A stretch of 64,000 bases of DNA from Prunus persica (GCF_000346465.2 NC_034012.1:9222294-9286293); one strand, 5' to 3'. Counted from the stretch's first letter, positions 31,011 through 45,191 are shown. Translations and numbers: made by a program. Notes: a model not told the origin generated them from the letters alone.

Positions 31011-31700
31011 TATGGTTTTTTGTTGCTTGCTTCTGCTATCTTGTTGCTTCACTCTTCTTCTGCTGTGGAGGTCAGTTATGATGGAAGAAGAGCCTTGAAA
31101 ATTGATGGTTCCAGGAAAATCTTCATTTTTTTATGCTCTTTTTGTGTAGTATGATTTCTCAGAAAATATGAACTAGTGAGATTCATGAAGACCATCCAAG
31201 ATCATGGCTTCTATGTTGTTCTTGGAATTGGCCCGTATGTTTGTGCAGAGTGGAATTATGGGTAACTTCAATTCTCTACACTTTATGATTTTTCTATAAT
31301 TACATACATTTTAATCACATATTTTTTTAAACCTTTGCTAGCCGAGGTCTTCCTGTGGCTGCATAACATAACAGGCGCCAAATTGAGGACAAATAATCCT
31401 GTGTTCAAGGTTAAGTTCTGACATTAACTCATTGGTTTGTTTTATTTATTCAGTTGAATTAATCTTCCAATAATATATCGTAAATTTATCTTCAAAATGA
31501 GATGGCAAACTTCACAACTCTGACATGATGTATGAGACATTGGGATACTCAGGTTTGTAACTATTCTATAGCTAACTAATTGTTTTTCTTCTAATTTCAG
31601 AGATTTCAAACTGTGCGAATATAATTAGCTGAATATATTTTTCGTTGATAGATTGAAAATGAGTATGGGAATGTTATTTAGTACTACGAGGATGAAGGAA
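31011..31700 (+). pseudogene. GH35 beta-galactosidase fragment (decayed)
   Basis: Plant BGAL enzymes remove terminal galactose from cell-wall polymers. Four exon-like pieces survive in order. The first (about 31011-31130) has a signal-peptide-like FLLLASAILLLHSSSA and EVSYDGRRALKIDGSRK. The second (31170-31262) has [19 protein letters not shown] and [11 protein letters not shown], the hallmark BGAL motif, with a GTAAC donor. The third (31342-31409) has LHNITGAKLRTNNPVFK, but a 2-base loss before it (where VW should stand) breaks the frame. The fourth (from 31652) has IENEYGN, the motif carrying the acid/base Glu, soon followed by a stop. The sequence joining pieces one and two is deleted or replaced, and the C-terminal two-thirds is absent. 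It is a dead gene fragment. Confidence 0.8.
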
Positions 31701-32329
31701 AGTGAAATTTACAATGGGTGTGCTTTGCTGAATTTTTCAAGATTGATGTGCCTTGATTGTGGAGCAACATCAATCTTGAAAGATTCCGCCAACCCAACAC
31801 GCCATTGTAAATATTTCTTTACTTCATCCCCACAGTACTAAATAACATTCCCATATTCATTTTCAATCTATCAAAAAGAAAAAGAAAATTCAGGTTGCAG
31901 TTTTCAATCTAAGCTCATTTACTGACATGTTAGTCATTTAAGTTAGTACCAGGGAGGCACCAATTTACTGAAATTTTTTGTGCTAGTCTGGATCACAATG
32001 CAACTGATCCCATTTAGGTTGTTATTTGTGTTTATAACATCTTTTTTTTAATACATTTTTTAAATCTGTTTGAGTTAGATATAGTTCATCTCTAGGTGGG
32101 CTTTATGCTTAGAATTAAATCTTTGTTATAAATATCAACTTTGGAATCAGTTAATTCCTCCCTTAAATTAATTTATCTTGGTTTCAACTTCTTGTGATGT
32201 TTATCTATGCATGTGTTGGGTCTAAACTTGATCCATACTTGTCACATCACATTATAGCCTTAAACCACCATGCTCTTTGCTCAAATACACCTAGTTTTCT
32301 TCAGTTTTCTTCTTTTGTTTGCAAAACTC
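31701..32329. other. Intergenic stretch
   Basis: It contains ACATTCCCATATTCATTTTC near 31846, an inverted echo of the IENEYGN-coding segment (31652-31675), so a small inverted duplication followed the beta-galactosidase fragment. Otherwise nothing recognised. Confidence 0.45.
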
Positions 32330-32332
32330 TAA

Positions 32333-33198
32333 GGGCTCGTTTGGTACGAAGGACTGTCTTGGCATGGATTATAATTAAGGACTGTCTTGGATTGGCTTGG
32401 CCTGGCCTAAACTGGATAACAATTGTCCTTCGTTTGGTGTATGTTTGGACTAGGACTAGATTTTTTTTTTAAATTATAAAAACATATTAAAGTGAATTTA
32501 ATATTATTTTTTTGACTTTTCTTCTCTCTGCATCTTCTTTTCTTCTTCCTCCCGCGAATTGCTTCTTCTTCTCCATCCTCTCTCTCCTTCTCTTCTTCTT
32601 CTCTTCTTCTTCTCAATATATGTTTCTCTTTGTTTTTTTTTTTCGAAATTTTTTCTCTTTGCTTTTTTTTTTCGAAAACTTTTCTCTGTTCCCTTTTTTT
32701 TTCCTGAAAATTTTCTCTTTGCTGCTTCTCAATCTGTCTTCTACTTCTCACTCTGCTTGCACATTCATCATTGTCTCACAGTCACCATCGTTGCACAATC
32801 GCCATGTCCACATCCCATAGTTTAAGCTGCGAAGTCATTATCTCCAATCGGTGCTCGCTGAAATTTACTGGAATTGACAGCGATGTTGTATTGGGAGTCA
32901 CTGCGTGTGGCTGTGACGGTGGGGGTTTGGATCAGTTGCAGGTGCTTGGGTGGTCGGTGGTTGTGGAAGGTGCTTGGGTGGTCGATCGTTGCGGCAAGGG
33001 CTTGGTTGTTGCAAGCACTTGGGTTGGGACTAGCTTGTCCCCCCTCTCCACTCGGGTCTCGCTAAGAACACCTAAGGAGGTGTTTTTGGTGGGGCCAGTA
33101 TTAACAGTCCCACTTAAAACTAGTACCAAGTCAAAACAAACATGGGATAAAAATTTGTCTAGTCCAATCCAAGCTTAGAAGGTGTAACAAACGAGCCC
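32333..33198. mobile_element. Harbinger-like non-autonomous element
   Basis: The left end GGGCTCGTTTGGTACGAAGG is mirrored by the right end, whose complement begins GGGCTCGTTTGTTACACC. The left flank is TAA (32330-32332) and the right flank TGA (33199-33201), which may be a mutated TAA duplication. Both subterminal regions carry TTGGATTGG-like words. The interior is a pyrimidine-rich tract (32510-32740) with no transposase. Confidence 0.55.
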
Positions 33199-33222
33199 TG
33201 AGATCAATGTGACCCTCCTACA

Positions 33223-33505
33223 TAAAGATATTAAGAATGAATAGTATATTTCATTGATATCTGATTGATACACGGAATGACTATTATATACAAATTGATA
33301 ATATCTAAATAAGGTAAATATAACAGGATTGATGTAGAGAATCAATCCAGGTTGTCTAGATAAGGTAAATACAATGGGATTGATGAAGAGAATCAATCCA
33401 GATCAGCTATGACAGGAAGGCAAAAATCAAGGTTGACTTTGATGAGAGATTGCAGATGATTGTGTTGATGATGAGATGATTTCCTTTGATGAAGGTTCCC
33501 TTTTA
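33223..33505 (-). repeat. 3' LTR of copia element 2
   Basis: 283 bp, identical to the partner at 37913-38195. The end of the polyprotein frame overlaps this LTR (stop at 33427-33429). Confidence 0.93.
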
Positions 33506-36500
33506 CGCCCCCGCAAGACGGTGGTCCCATCGGAGACACCGATCTTGGACTGGAGAAGCTGAAAACTCAGACGTGGAAGTGGTTTGGTGAGAGCGTCGGC
33601 AAGTTGGTCAACAGTAGAAACATGTGAAACTTGAAGAAGACCACTATTAACGCGATCCCAGACAAACTGAAAATCAATATCAATATGTTTCATGCGAGAA
33701 TGGAGAACAGGATTAGCACAGTAGAATGTGGCTCCAATGTTGTCACATGAAATGAGCGGTGGACCGGAAAGGGAAATGCCAAGTTCACGTAACAAGGATT
33801 GAATCCATGCAATTTCGGCAGAGGTGGTAGCAATGGCTCGATATTCAGCTTCAGTGGAAGAGCGGGCTACAGAGCGTTGCTTGCGAGAGCTCCAAGAGAT
33901 GAGGTTGCCACCAAGATAAACAACATAGGCAGTAGTTGACTTACGGTCATCAAGATTGCCGGCCCAATCGGCATCAGAGAAAGCATAGAGACGATGACAT
34001 GAGCGATGAGACAAATGAAGACCAAAGTATAAGGTGCCCTTCAAGTAACGAAGGAGACGCTTGAGGGCCTGCCAGTGAGACTCCGAAGGCTTATGCATGA
34101 ATTGAGAGAGCTTATTAACGGCAAAGGAGATGTCAGGGCGTGTGAGGTTGAGATACTGAAGACCACCAATAATTTGACGAAATTGAGTAGCATCAGTAGG
34201 TGGAATCCCATCATTGAGCGCAAGACTATCAAAAGGAGATAATGGAGTGCTGACCTCCTTGGCACCGTCCATTTTTGCTTTGAGTAGGAGATCACGAATG
34301 TAATGGTGTTGCGAGAGAAAGAGACCAGTTGTGGTGGGAATAACCTCAACACCAAGGAAGTAATGAAGAGACCCCAAGTCTTTGACAGAGAACCGGCGAG
34401 CCAATGTGGCAATGAACTGCATTACAAGAGAAGAATTGTTGCCAGTAACAATAAGATCATCAACATAAACCAAGAAATAAATGACATTTCGACCAAAGGT
34501 AGAAATAAATAGGGAGGCATCAGAGGTAGCATTGCGGAAGCCTTGTGAGAGCAAGAAGGAGCTCAATTCCTTGTACCATGCCCGAGGTGCCTGCTTAAGG
34601 CCATAAAGAGCCTTTCGGAGTTTACAAACATGAGATGGGAGGTTGGTATCAACAAAACCTGGGGGTTGTTACATATAAACAGTGTCACTAAGTGTGCCAN
34701 NNNNNNNNNNNNNNNNNNNNNNNNNNNNNNNNNNNNNNNNNNNNNNNNNNNNNNNNNNNNNNNNNNNNNNNNNNNNNNNNNNNNNNNNNNNNNNNNNNNN
34801 NNNNNNNNNNNNNNNNNNNNNNNNNNNNNNNNNNNNNNNNNNNNNNNNNNNNNNNNNNNNNNNNNNNNNNNNNNNNNNNNNNNNNNNNNNNNNNNNNNNN
34901 NNNNNNNNNNNNNNNNNNNNNNNNNNNNNNNNNNNNNNNNNNNNNNNNNNNNNNNNNNNNNNNNNNNNNNNNNNNNNNNNNNNNNNNNNNNNNNNNNNNN
35001 NNNNNNNTCCAAAGGGATCTTTAATGGCCTGAGAAACACATGTCGGTTCAACAGATGAAGGTATGGGGTGTTTGGTGGCAACTAAAGCATACCGAGGATT
35101 GGGCTTGCTAATACCGGCTTTGGCACGCGTCACTATTTGGTGATCGGGAACCATGGGTTGTGAGATAGAAGATGGTGGGGGAGGCGATGGGTCAGGGGCT
35201 GGGAAGGTAAGAACGAGTCTATTTGGGTTTCTGAGGTAGGTACGGATAGGGGATGGCTGGGGAGGTTGGGTTTCTGGTTCAGTGGGGGTCGGATTGGAAG
35301 GGAAATGGGTGGTTTGTGAAGGGGTATGAGTAGTATGAGGTGGGTTAGACGAGGGTGGGTTTTGTGGCGGAAGTGGAGAGACAGTAGGGGCTGGAGGTGG
35401 GATGTGCGCAGGGGGGCAGAGCTGCTCCAAGGCAGAAGAGGCAGCGGAGGACGATGTGGATGGTGCAATCGGTGAGGAGGTGGTAGCCGATGGTGGTGGC
35501 ATGGGGGCTGCTTGGAAAGGAATAAGAGTAACAGGAGGAAACCAAGAGGTGGAAGTAGGAGAGGGGACAGAAGAAGTGGAATTATGGGCACTAGCAAGAG
35601 GGAAAGTGGACTCATCAAATTGGACATGACGAGAGATAAAAAGTTTATTTGATGAGAGATCAAGACATTTGTAGGCACTTTGATTGGAGGAGTAACCAAG
35701 AAAAAGACACGCGCGGGAACGAGGAAGTAACTTGTTGGAGTTATAAGGCCGTAGCCATGGAAAACACAGACATCCAAAGGTACGAAGACGTGAGTAATTG
35801 GGTTGTTGATGAAAAAGTTGTGTATATGGTGAGACATTTTTAAGGATGGGAGTAGGCATTCGATTTATGAGGTAGACAGCAGTTTGAAAAGCATATGACC
35901 AATAGGAAAGAGGTAATGAGGCTTGATGAAGAAGGGTGAGACCGGTTTCGACAACATGACGATGCCGTCGTTCGGCAACACCATTGTGTTGTGGAGTATG
36001 TGGTGGTGTGATGAGATGAGAGATGCCAGCGGAAGAGAGAAAGTTTTTGAGTTTGACAAATTCCCCTCCACCATCAGTAAATAAGGTGATGATTTTAGTT
36101 TTGAAATAATTTTCAACAAGGGCTTTAAAGGTGGTGAAGGTGGAAAACACATCTGATTTCTTTTTGAGAGGGTATAGCCATATGTACTTGGTAAAATGAT
36201 CAACAAAAATAAGATAGTAGGAAAAGCCATCAATGGAAGAATAAGGGGCAGGGCCCCAAACATCACTATAAAGGAGCTCTAACGGACCATTGCTTTAAAG
36301 GGAAGAAGTACCAAATGGGAGCCTATGGCTCTTATTACATTGACATGAATGACAAAGAGACTCGGACAATTTGGAGGACACATGAATGGAAGAGGAACGA
36401 AGAACTTGGTGAAGAGTTTTAGAATGTGGGTGACCAAGACGCCGATGCCACAAATTTGGGGAGACCACCACACCCACCATGGCCTGAGGTTGACGGAGGG

Positions 36501-37842
36501 ATTGGGAGGACCACTCGTACACATCATCCTTATTCGGGCCTTGAAGAAGTACCGCCCCCGTGCTCAGATCCTTAACATGAAAGAAATCAGGAAAAAGTTC
36601 AATAGACGTATTATTTTGTTTGTTAAATTTGGAAATAGAAATAATATCTTGCTTAATGGAAGGAACACAAAGAACATTAGATAAGGCAAAGGTTTTGGAG
36701 GAGGGGGTAGTGAGAGAGGATGAACCGACATGAGTTATACCCAAACCTGAACCATTACCAATAATGATTTCATCAGGGCCAGCATATGTGGAGACATCGG
36801 AGAGATTGGTGACTTTGGAGGTAACATGGTGAGAAGCACCGGAATCAAGCAACCATGTGGGAGAGGCATTGTGGCGGCCATGGTATGTAGAATTGACCAC
36901 TGGCTGACTTTGGGAGCCAGATTGAAGCTGGGGACAACGTTTGGCACTATGACCTTGTATACCACACCATTGATAATAGCCACGATAACCAGTGCCAGTA
37001 GTGTTGTTTGAACGACGACCGTTGTCAGTAGGTGAAGGCAAGGTGGATTCAGAGGAACCACGGTAATTGTTGCGGAAGCTAGAAGAACCACGATTGTGAT
37101 TGTAGTTGTGGGAGCGAGAACCACGGTTGGTGGGGGCTCGCTGGGAGCTTTGAGTGACATTAGCAGTGATGACAGGTATGGTGACTGGAGCGTCGGCACG
37201 TGTAAGGGCAGCTTCATGTTCAACCAACTTATCATGAAGATTTTCGAATGAGATAGAGGTGTCACGGGAACGAACAACAGCAGCGATCTCCTTAAATTCA
37301 GAACCAACACCATTGAGAATGTAAAGGAGAAGATCATCATCAGAAAGGGGGACATCGATGATGGCAAGTTCATCGGCGATAACCTTAACATCTTGCAAAT
37401 ACTAAGAGACAGGCTTATCCTCACGACGCATAAGAGTAAGGCGTTCCTTGAGACCAAGGACACGAGCACGTGCTTTGCTAGCAAAGAGATGGAGTAGTTT
37501 GTCCCACGCCTCCTTAGAGGTCTTGGCGGAGGCAATAAGGGATATTACTTGCGGTGATACGGATGCAAGAATAGCATGAAGGAGCAGCTGGTCCTGACGA
37601 ATCCAAAGGGCGCGAGGCGCGGCTGGAGTGTCTGGTGGGCATGTAGAAGAACCATCCACATAGCCCATGAGGTCATAGCCAATAAGGAGGGCGTTAAACT
37701 GGGCACGCCAAGATGGGTAATTTGTAGGGGTAAGCTTGACGGGAAGTTGTGCAGCAGCGTTGATGGTGATTAGGGAGGATAGGGTGTTGGAGTTGGTGTT
37801 GGTGATGAGTGGGGTGGATATATCAGAGGATTCAGGAGCCAT
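33427..37842 (-). pseudogene. Ty1/copia Gag-Pol polyprotein with three premature stops
   Basis: The start ATG is at 37842. Gag of the UBN2 type is followed by a zinc knuckle WCGIQGHSAKRC, in which the position of the first Cys is Tyr. Protease: LLDSGASHH. Integrase: LWHRRLGHP, CHSCQC, DVWGPAP, DGGGEF and QHNGVAERRHRHVVE. RT: YVDD within FLVYVDDLIVTG. RNase H: DADWAGNLDDRKSTTAY and SSTEAEYRA. Everything lies in one reading frame, with no frameshift. It is interrupted by TAG at 37402-37404 (in the gag motif PVS/YLQDVK), TAA at 36295-36297 (after GTSSL, before SNGPLELLYSD) and TAA at 34669-34671 (after DTVYM, before QPPGF). Each stop is one base from a Glu or Lys codon. Part of the integrase-RT linker and RT is hidden by the gap, so the gap's length is uncertain. 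Confidence 0.9.
34700..35007. other. Assembly gap (308 N) inside copia element 2
   Basis: A run of N. It hides the start of the RT domain. The frame agrees on both sides, so its length may be close to right. Confidence 1.
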
Positions 37843-37912
37843 GAGTATAGACTGCTGGAAGAAAAAAAAAGGAACAGAGGATGCTCGTTGGAGCCTTAGG
37901 GCTGTGATACCA

Positions 37913-38195
37913 TAAAGATATTAAGAATGAATAGTATATTTCATTGATATCTGATTGATACACGGAATGACTATTATATACAAATTGATAATATCTAAAT
38001 AAGGTAAATATAACAGGATTGATGTAGAGAATCAATCCAGGTTGTCTAGATAAGGTAAATACAATGGGATTGATGAAGAGAATCAATCCAGATCAGCTAT
38101 GACAGGAAGGCAAAAATCAAGGTTGACTTTGATGAGAGATTGCAGATGATTGTGTTGATGATGAGATGATTTCCTTTGATGAAGGTTCCCTTTTA
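37913..38195 (-). repeat. 5' LTR of copia element 2
   Basis: 283 bp, identical to 33223-33505. The primer-binding site follows directly on the minus strand (37912 downwards). Confidence 0.93.
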
Positions 38196-38200
38196 CTACA

Positions 38201-38749
38201 GAGATGCCAAATGCAAACCAACTGCACACCAGACAAAAACCAAGTCTCTGCAACTCCAAACCAAAAGTTAGGCAGAGTTGAGCAGCAGGCAGCAGGAGTC
38301 CAAGCTGCTGCAAAACCGAATAAAAAACCGGCTTAACTAGAACCAGCAAATCCATTAAGGTCATCTGAGCATGACTGCAAATTCAAAATAATGGACCAAC
38401 TGCACCAGCAACCTAGAAACCAATATGCTATTGAAGGCAAAGCCATTGCTAAAAAACCAAACAAAAGAGTGGACTAATTAACCATGCGTTACTAGTAAAC
38501 CAAAACCCAGCAGGGCATGGGGACAGTCTGCCAAACCAGTGAATGGTCAAGCCAATCCACAAGTTCAAATCAAAATACAACACCTTAAGAGATTTTATTT
38601 TGCAAAAAAATAAAAAATAAAAACCAAGGAAAAGCTACTTTATCGAGATCTGAGTATCAGTAAAAAAATTCTACTTAAAACTGGACAGTGCTATTGGGGA
38701 TTGCTTGAAGTTTAATTAGGCCTTAATTCTGTCAGCTTAATTTGCTCTG
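38201..38749. other. Intergenic stretch
   Basis: CCAA- and CCAGCA-rich sequence around 38210-38560 with no convincing frame and no family match. Confidence 0.4.
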
Positions 38750-38892
38750 TAGGGTGACTTTTAAGTGTTCAAGCCTGTTAGATGGCTCTTAACTATGCTA
38801 CTCCTTTAGGTTCGAACCTTCATGACATGTGCGTGAGAGAAATTCCCCTCTCCCTTTAGTTTAGGCTATCGTTTGTATAAAAAAAAACACTA
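38750..38892 (+). repeat. SINE-like element
   Basis: The B-box-like GGTTCGAACCTTC (38810-38822) is preceded by TTAGATGGCTCTTAAC, and the tail ends in an A run at 38880-38888. It resembles the element at 1961-2100. Confidence 0.5.
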
Positions 38893-39714
38893 TGCTACTC
38901 CTTCATGATTTTATATAAAATACAAACTCGATTGCAATTTACTCTAATTAAGACGTTCATTTTTCTAGTCAGCGACATGTGCATAAAGAGTTTAATTAAG
39001 ATTAAAATATATTGATAGATAGGCCAAAAAAGTAAAAGGGAACAAGAAGGAGGAGAAGAAAAGGCAAAGCAGACGATCTGTCTGACTGTTCTGGCACACG
39101 TCGTAAGAAAGATCATCTATATACCTTAGTTCCATTAATAAGGAAGGACCAAATCTGATCAACCCCAAAAGTAAGGGAAGGAAGGGAATCTATTTCAAGT
39201 TTTTTCATAAAGAAAGAGCCGTTAATAATTTTTTGCTGCAGTCTGCAGAGTCCTCAAGACCCAAAAGCAAACCTGTGGCCTCAGCACAAGACACATGCAG
39301 TGCAGGCCTGAAATTCCTGTTGCTAGGATGCAGTGCATCCCATGTCTGGTTGATGGGTCACTGTATCATTCAAATCTTGCTACCATGACATATGACTTTT
39401 TCCATTAATGAATTTCAAAGCACCCTACACCTATTTCTATAGGATTAAACATTCAAACGGTCAAGTATTTTTTTTTCATGTATATGTATAATGTATACAC
39501 AATTGTGTATTTATACACATTGTGTATACAAAATCTAAGAAAAGTGGTATATATATTGTACAAGGATTGGAAGCATCCAGTGGCAAACATCAATAACTAT
39601 AAACCAAAAATAGAAAATACATTTCAAGATATATCTGGTGATGATAAATCATAAGTCGTACAAGACCAACCAAAAATCAGTAACTAATTTAATTAACATG
39701 GAGAGAGTATCAAG
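38893..39714. other. Intergenic stretch
   Basis: No gene recognised. A short imperfect palindrome, GGATGCAGTGCATCCC, stands at 39328-39343. The 3'UTR of the minus-strand gene at 39715 may occupy the right end. Confidence 0.4.
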
Positions 39715-40186
39715 CTATTGCCTTGGGGAGCACCATAAGGCCTGCAACAAGAAATAAAACAACATATGATCAACATATATAATTTTATTTATTCAAATAA
39801 AAAAGAAACAAGAAAAGTATCTGCACATAAATAGAGATCAGAGAAAGCAAAGAACTTACAGTGATCAAACAGAAGAAGCGTCTAGGCCAAGCCATCTTGG
39901 CATTTTTGAGTTTGTTGTAGCAGAACATTTCTTCCTCTTCACAACATGATATGATTATATTGCCTGGAGAGTCCAAGAACACACTTCGGCGCAATGGAGG
40001 AGACCACAGGCCACTCTGCTCATAATCGAAATCGTATTGGGAGGCATCAAAGAACTTCCCCAGTAGCCTTTCGGATACCGACTTTGAAACCATTTGAATA
40101 CTTGGAGTAGTGCTGGCACTGCTTGAAGAATCTGCAGTGCTGTCCAAGTTTAACGAGACAGGTGAAGAAGGGTTAGACATGGACAT
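39715..40186 (-). CDS. Small conserved plant protein of unknown role (117 residues)
   Basis: Two exons: 39860-40186 (109 codons) and a tiny last exon 39715-39741 (ALWCSPRQ and stop). They are joined in phase 0 by a GTAAGT donor and a TTGTTGCAG acceptor. The N-terminus is Ser/Thr/Pro-rich and low in complexity (residues 1-30). A conserved block follows (SERLLGKFFDASQYDFDYEQ, SGLWSPPLRRSVFLDSPGN), then an acidic CEEEEMF and a short basic region (KMAWPRRFF). There is no membrane segment in the spliced form; reading through the intron would add an artificial hydrophobic tail. From memory, the block resembles small wound-responsive plant proteins filed as UCP031279, with no known biochemical function. 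Confidence 0.75.
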
Positions 40187-41406
40187 TGAGAAAGTAGAAG
40201 AAGCACACCAGAGAGAGAGAGAGGGCTATGAGTTTAGGCTTTTAGAAGTTTCTGAGATGGAAAAACATAGGATGGGGATTGGGGAAGAGAAGGGACATGC
40301 AATTATGGTGGGGACATGAGTAGTATGGTTTGAGTTTGCGGGTCTCATTTGGTTTTGGGGTTCACAGATTGGTTTAAAAAGCATTTGATATTTGTGGCAT
40401 ACAAAAGTTAAAGTTTGGTGTATGCAAATGAAGACCATATAATTCGGGGATTCTCAGTTTATATTTAAAAGTACAAAGATATCTCAACTCTATACTAATG
40501 TCACGTGATGTTATCGTTAAATATAAAAATTTCTCGTGTTATGCATAAACTTTATTGGATATTTTGACCCAACACAACATAGATATATACATGTGTCCTT
40601 TTCATGCTGAACCGATTCGTCTCCTTCAATTTTTTATTCTTCTTTTGTGTTTAAGAACCAGTAATATATAGATGTGTTTAACAAGACTGGACAATTCGAA
40701 TTTTGAAATGACTAAAGTGCAAATGGTTAGAGATGGGTCCATTCCATAGGTCTCTAAACGGAAACAAACAATACATCCTTAGTCACACAAAAAGGTAATG
40801 ATTCGTTTCTTGGACAACACATTCACATCTACAACATACATTGTAAAAGACATTTGTCATCACAACTTTCTGTAACTTTATGAATTATTATGAGTAGTCA
40901 TTTAACTAAAGCTTGCCTTGTCGACCACATTATCTTAGTTTCAAACAGCTTTAAATTATGCAAGTTACATGGATTACATCTACCTAAACAATTTTGTGGA
41001 TTGAAAAACAGTGAAAAGAGCAAAAAGAATATGTACCTCTAATTTATGACTAAAAACTTTTAGTCTTACAAAAGCTCTTATAAAAAAGCGTATACAAGTC
41101 ACTTTTCGTCCTTATAGTTTGGCATTTCAATCACTTTTGACCCTATAATTTTAATAATGGTGGATATGGTGTAGTTTAGGCTTCAATCTGCAAACTGAAA
41201 AAATGTGCCTCCTACAATGCGAATTAGTTTGGTTTAGGCCTCAACCAATCCATTTAGTGAGCATTTTGGTTGGGTTGATTTCACTTTATAAGTACTTAAG
41301 TAAAAACTCTTTAGTCTCTTACATATATAAGTTGGAATTCCATAACTAGATTTGAACAACAGTTGAGAAAATTTCATATTAAGGAAGAAGAGAAATAGCA
41401 TATATG
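40187..41406. other. Intergenic stretch
   Basis: It begins with a GA repeat (40213-40223) in the presumed 5'UTR of the small minus-strand gene. The rest is AT-rich without a recognised gene. Confidence 0.45.
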
Positions 41407-41530
41407 AGTTTAGTCAAGTTGACTAGAGCAGATGTGTTCTTCATTCTGCACTCGAGTTTGAATTCTATTTTATGTAGTTTAAATTATATTAAAGTAGAAT
41501 ATCACTTGTATAAAAAAAAAAGAAAAAAGA
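41407..41530 (+). repeat. SINE-like element
   Basis: An A-box-like TAGTCAAGTTGACTAGAGCA, a B-box-like GAGTTTGAATTCT and a tail ATTATATTAAAGTAGAATAT ending in an A run. The tail is shared with 8557-8619. Confidence 0.5.
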
Positions 41531-41950
41531 AAAATAATATAATTAAAAAAAAAGCATTTTAAATATTAAATGGTTGATATCAAAATGCAAGATGAAAAAA
41601 ACAAGTTGTGATAATTAATAAGAAAATTAACATAGGCGGTCCGGTTTAGCGTGTTTTCAAAAAGACCAAACAAACCATCCAACCGTAAATTGTGATTTAA
41701 TTCGATTCAATCCACAACTGTTCTCTTTGAAGTCTGACAAACATAATCAAAATATCCAAATTGAAATTAGGTTGATTTGGGCCCCGTTTCGTCACTAGTA
41801 ATTGTTGTGGTGTAAACGAGGAGCTCATGTTATTTACATGGAGGTGCCCTCACTGTACAACTTCCTTTGTCATCAAGTTTCTGGCGCTTTTTTAAATTAA
41901 AAACACTTTCTCACTTCTCACTTCACTGTCCACCGAAAGCTCCAGCTCTC
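41531..41950. other. Promoter-side region of the RABA1 gene
   Basis: AT-rich, and no clear TATA box was identified. A CT-rich leader begins near 41940. Confidence 0.4.
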
Positions 41951-44580
<2,630 letters not shown>

Positions 44581-45033
44581 GCCTGGTAAACAAAACTTGA
44601 TTGAATGAATATGGCTTCTTTGTACTGTGTAATATTTTTCAGAGGGATACAAACTAGCGGATACCAAAACACGAAATTTTTCCTTGAGTAAGCTTAGCTC
44701 ATATTATCCACAATTAGCAACAACCCAGTGGATGCTGATTAGCACATTTAAATCGCCTTTCAGCGTCATCTATGCGTTTAAATCTATTTTTACCCAGGAT
44801 ATATATTTGATAAATTTCAATATCGGAAATGATTGCGATTGAGGGGATTCAAGTATTGTTTTGCAAGTCTAGTTGGAAGAAGTGTGCTATAAATTGATCA
44901 TTCTATAGTACTTCCAAGTGTGAGTTTCGGGTAGATTCGGTGCTCTGGTTTCTCTTTCCAAAAAATCTATGTATCTCATTTATGTGCTTGTTTAGTCGAT
45001 GAGTCTGCATTAAACAAGTCAAGGGAATATATA
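44581..45033. other. 3' flank of the RABA1 gene
   Basis: Presumed 3'UTR and intergenic DNA. No polyadenylation signal can be chosen with confidence. Confidence 0.4.
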
Positions 45034-45035
45034 TT

Positions 45036-45191
45036 AGGTAGTGTTTGGTTGGCCAAAATGGAATCTGAAATTATTGTTATGGAAAGGGCATTACCAAATT
45101 AAGGTTATGAATTTCCATTCCACTCTACTACCTACTTAACCCTAGAAGAACTTCAGGCTCCAAACATTAAAGTTAAACCAAACAATGACCC
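45036..45191. mobile_element. Short MITE-like element with TIRs
   Basis: The left end GGTAGTGTTTGGTTGGCC and the complement of the right end GGTCATTGTTTGGTTTAAC are similar. The total is about 155 bp, with internally paired words (GGAATCTGAAATT, AATTTCCATTCC). The target duplication is uncertain (TTA on the left, TAA on the right). Confidence 0.45.

Larger units (their letters stand above)
33223..38195 (-). mobile_element. Ty1/copia LTR retrotransposon with identical LTRs but a broken polyprotein
   Basis: A 4973-bp element on the minus strand, flanked by the 5-bp duplication CTACA (33218-33222 and 38196-38200). The LTRs are 283 bp each (33223-33505 and 37913-38195) and identical base for base. 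Reading the minus strand, the LTR starts TAAAAGGG and ends ATCTTTA, so its ends are TA...TA rather than TG...CA. The primer-binding site TGGTATCACAGC adjoins the 5' LTR (37912 reading down) and a G-rich tract precedes the 3' LTR. The polyprotein frame runs 37842 to 33427, with three in-frame stops and an internal assembly gap (34700-35007). Confidence 0.94.

Noticed and set aside
32407..32825. Lys/Glu-rich (minus) and Phe/Ser-rich (plus) proteins near 32.6 kb
   Set aside because: Both arise from a polypyrimidine tract inside the Harbinger-like element; only low complexity is visible.
35133..35837. 234-residue Pro/Leu/His-rich frame in copia element 2
   Set aside because: It is an alternative frame of the Ser/Pro-rich linker between integrase and RT, produced by low-complexity sequence.
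39328..39343. Palindrome GGATGCAGTGCATCCC as a microRNA or operator
   Set aside because: It is too short, with no extended stem or conserved mature sequence recognised.
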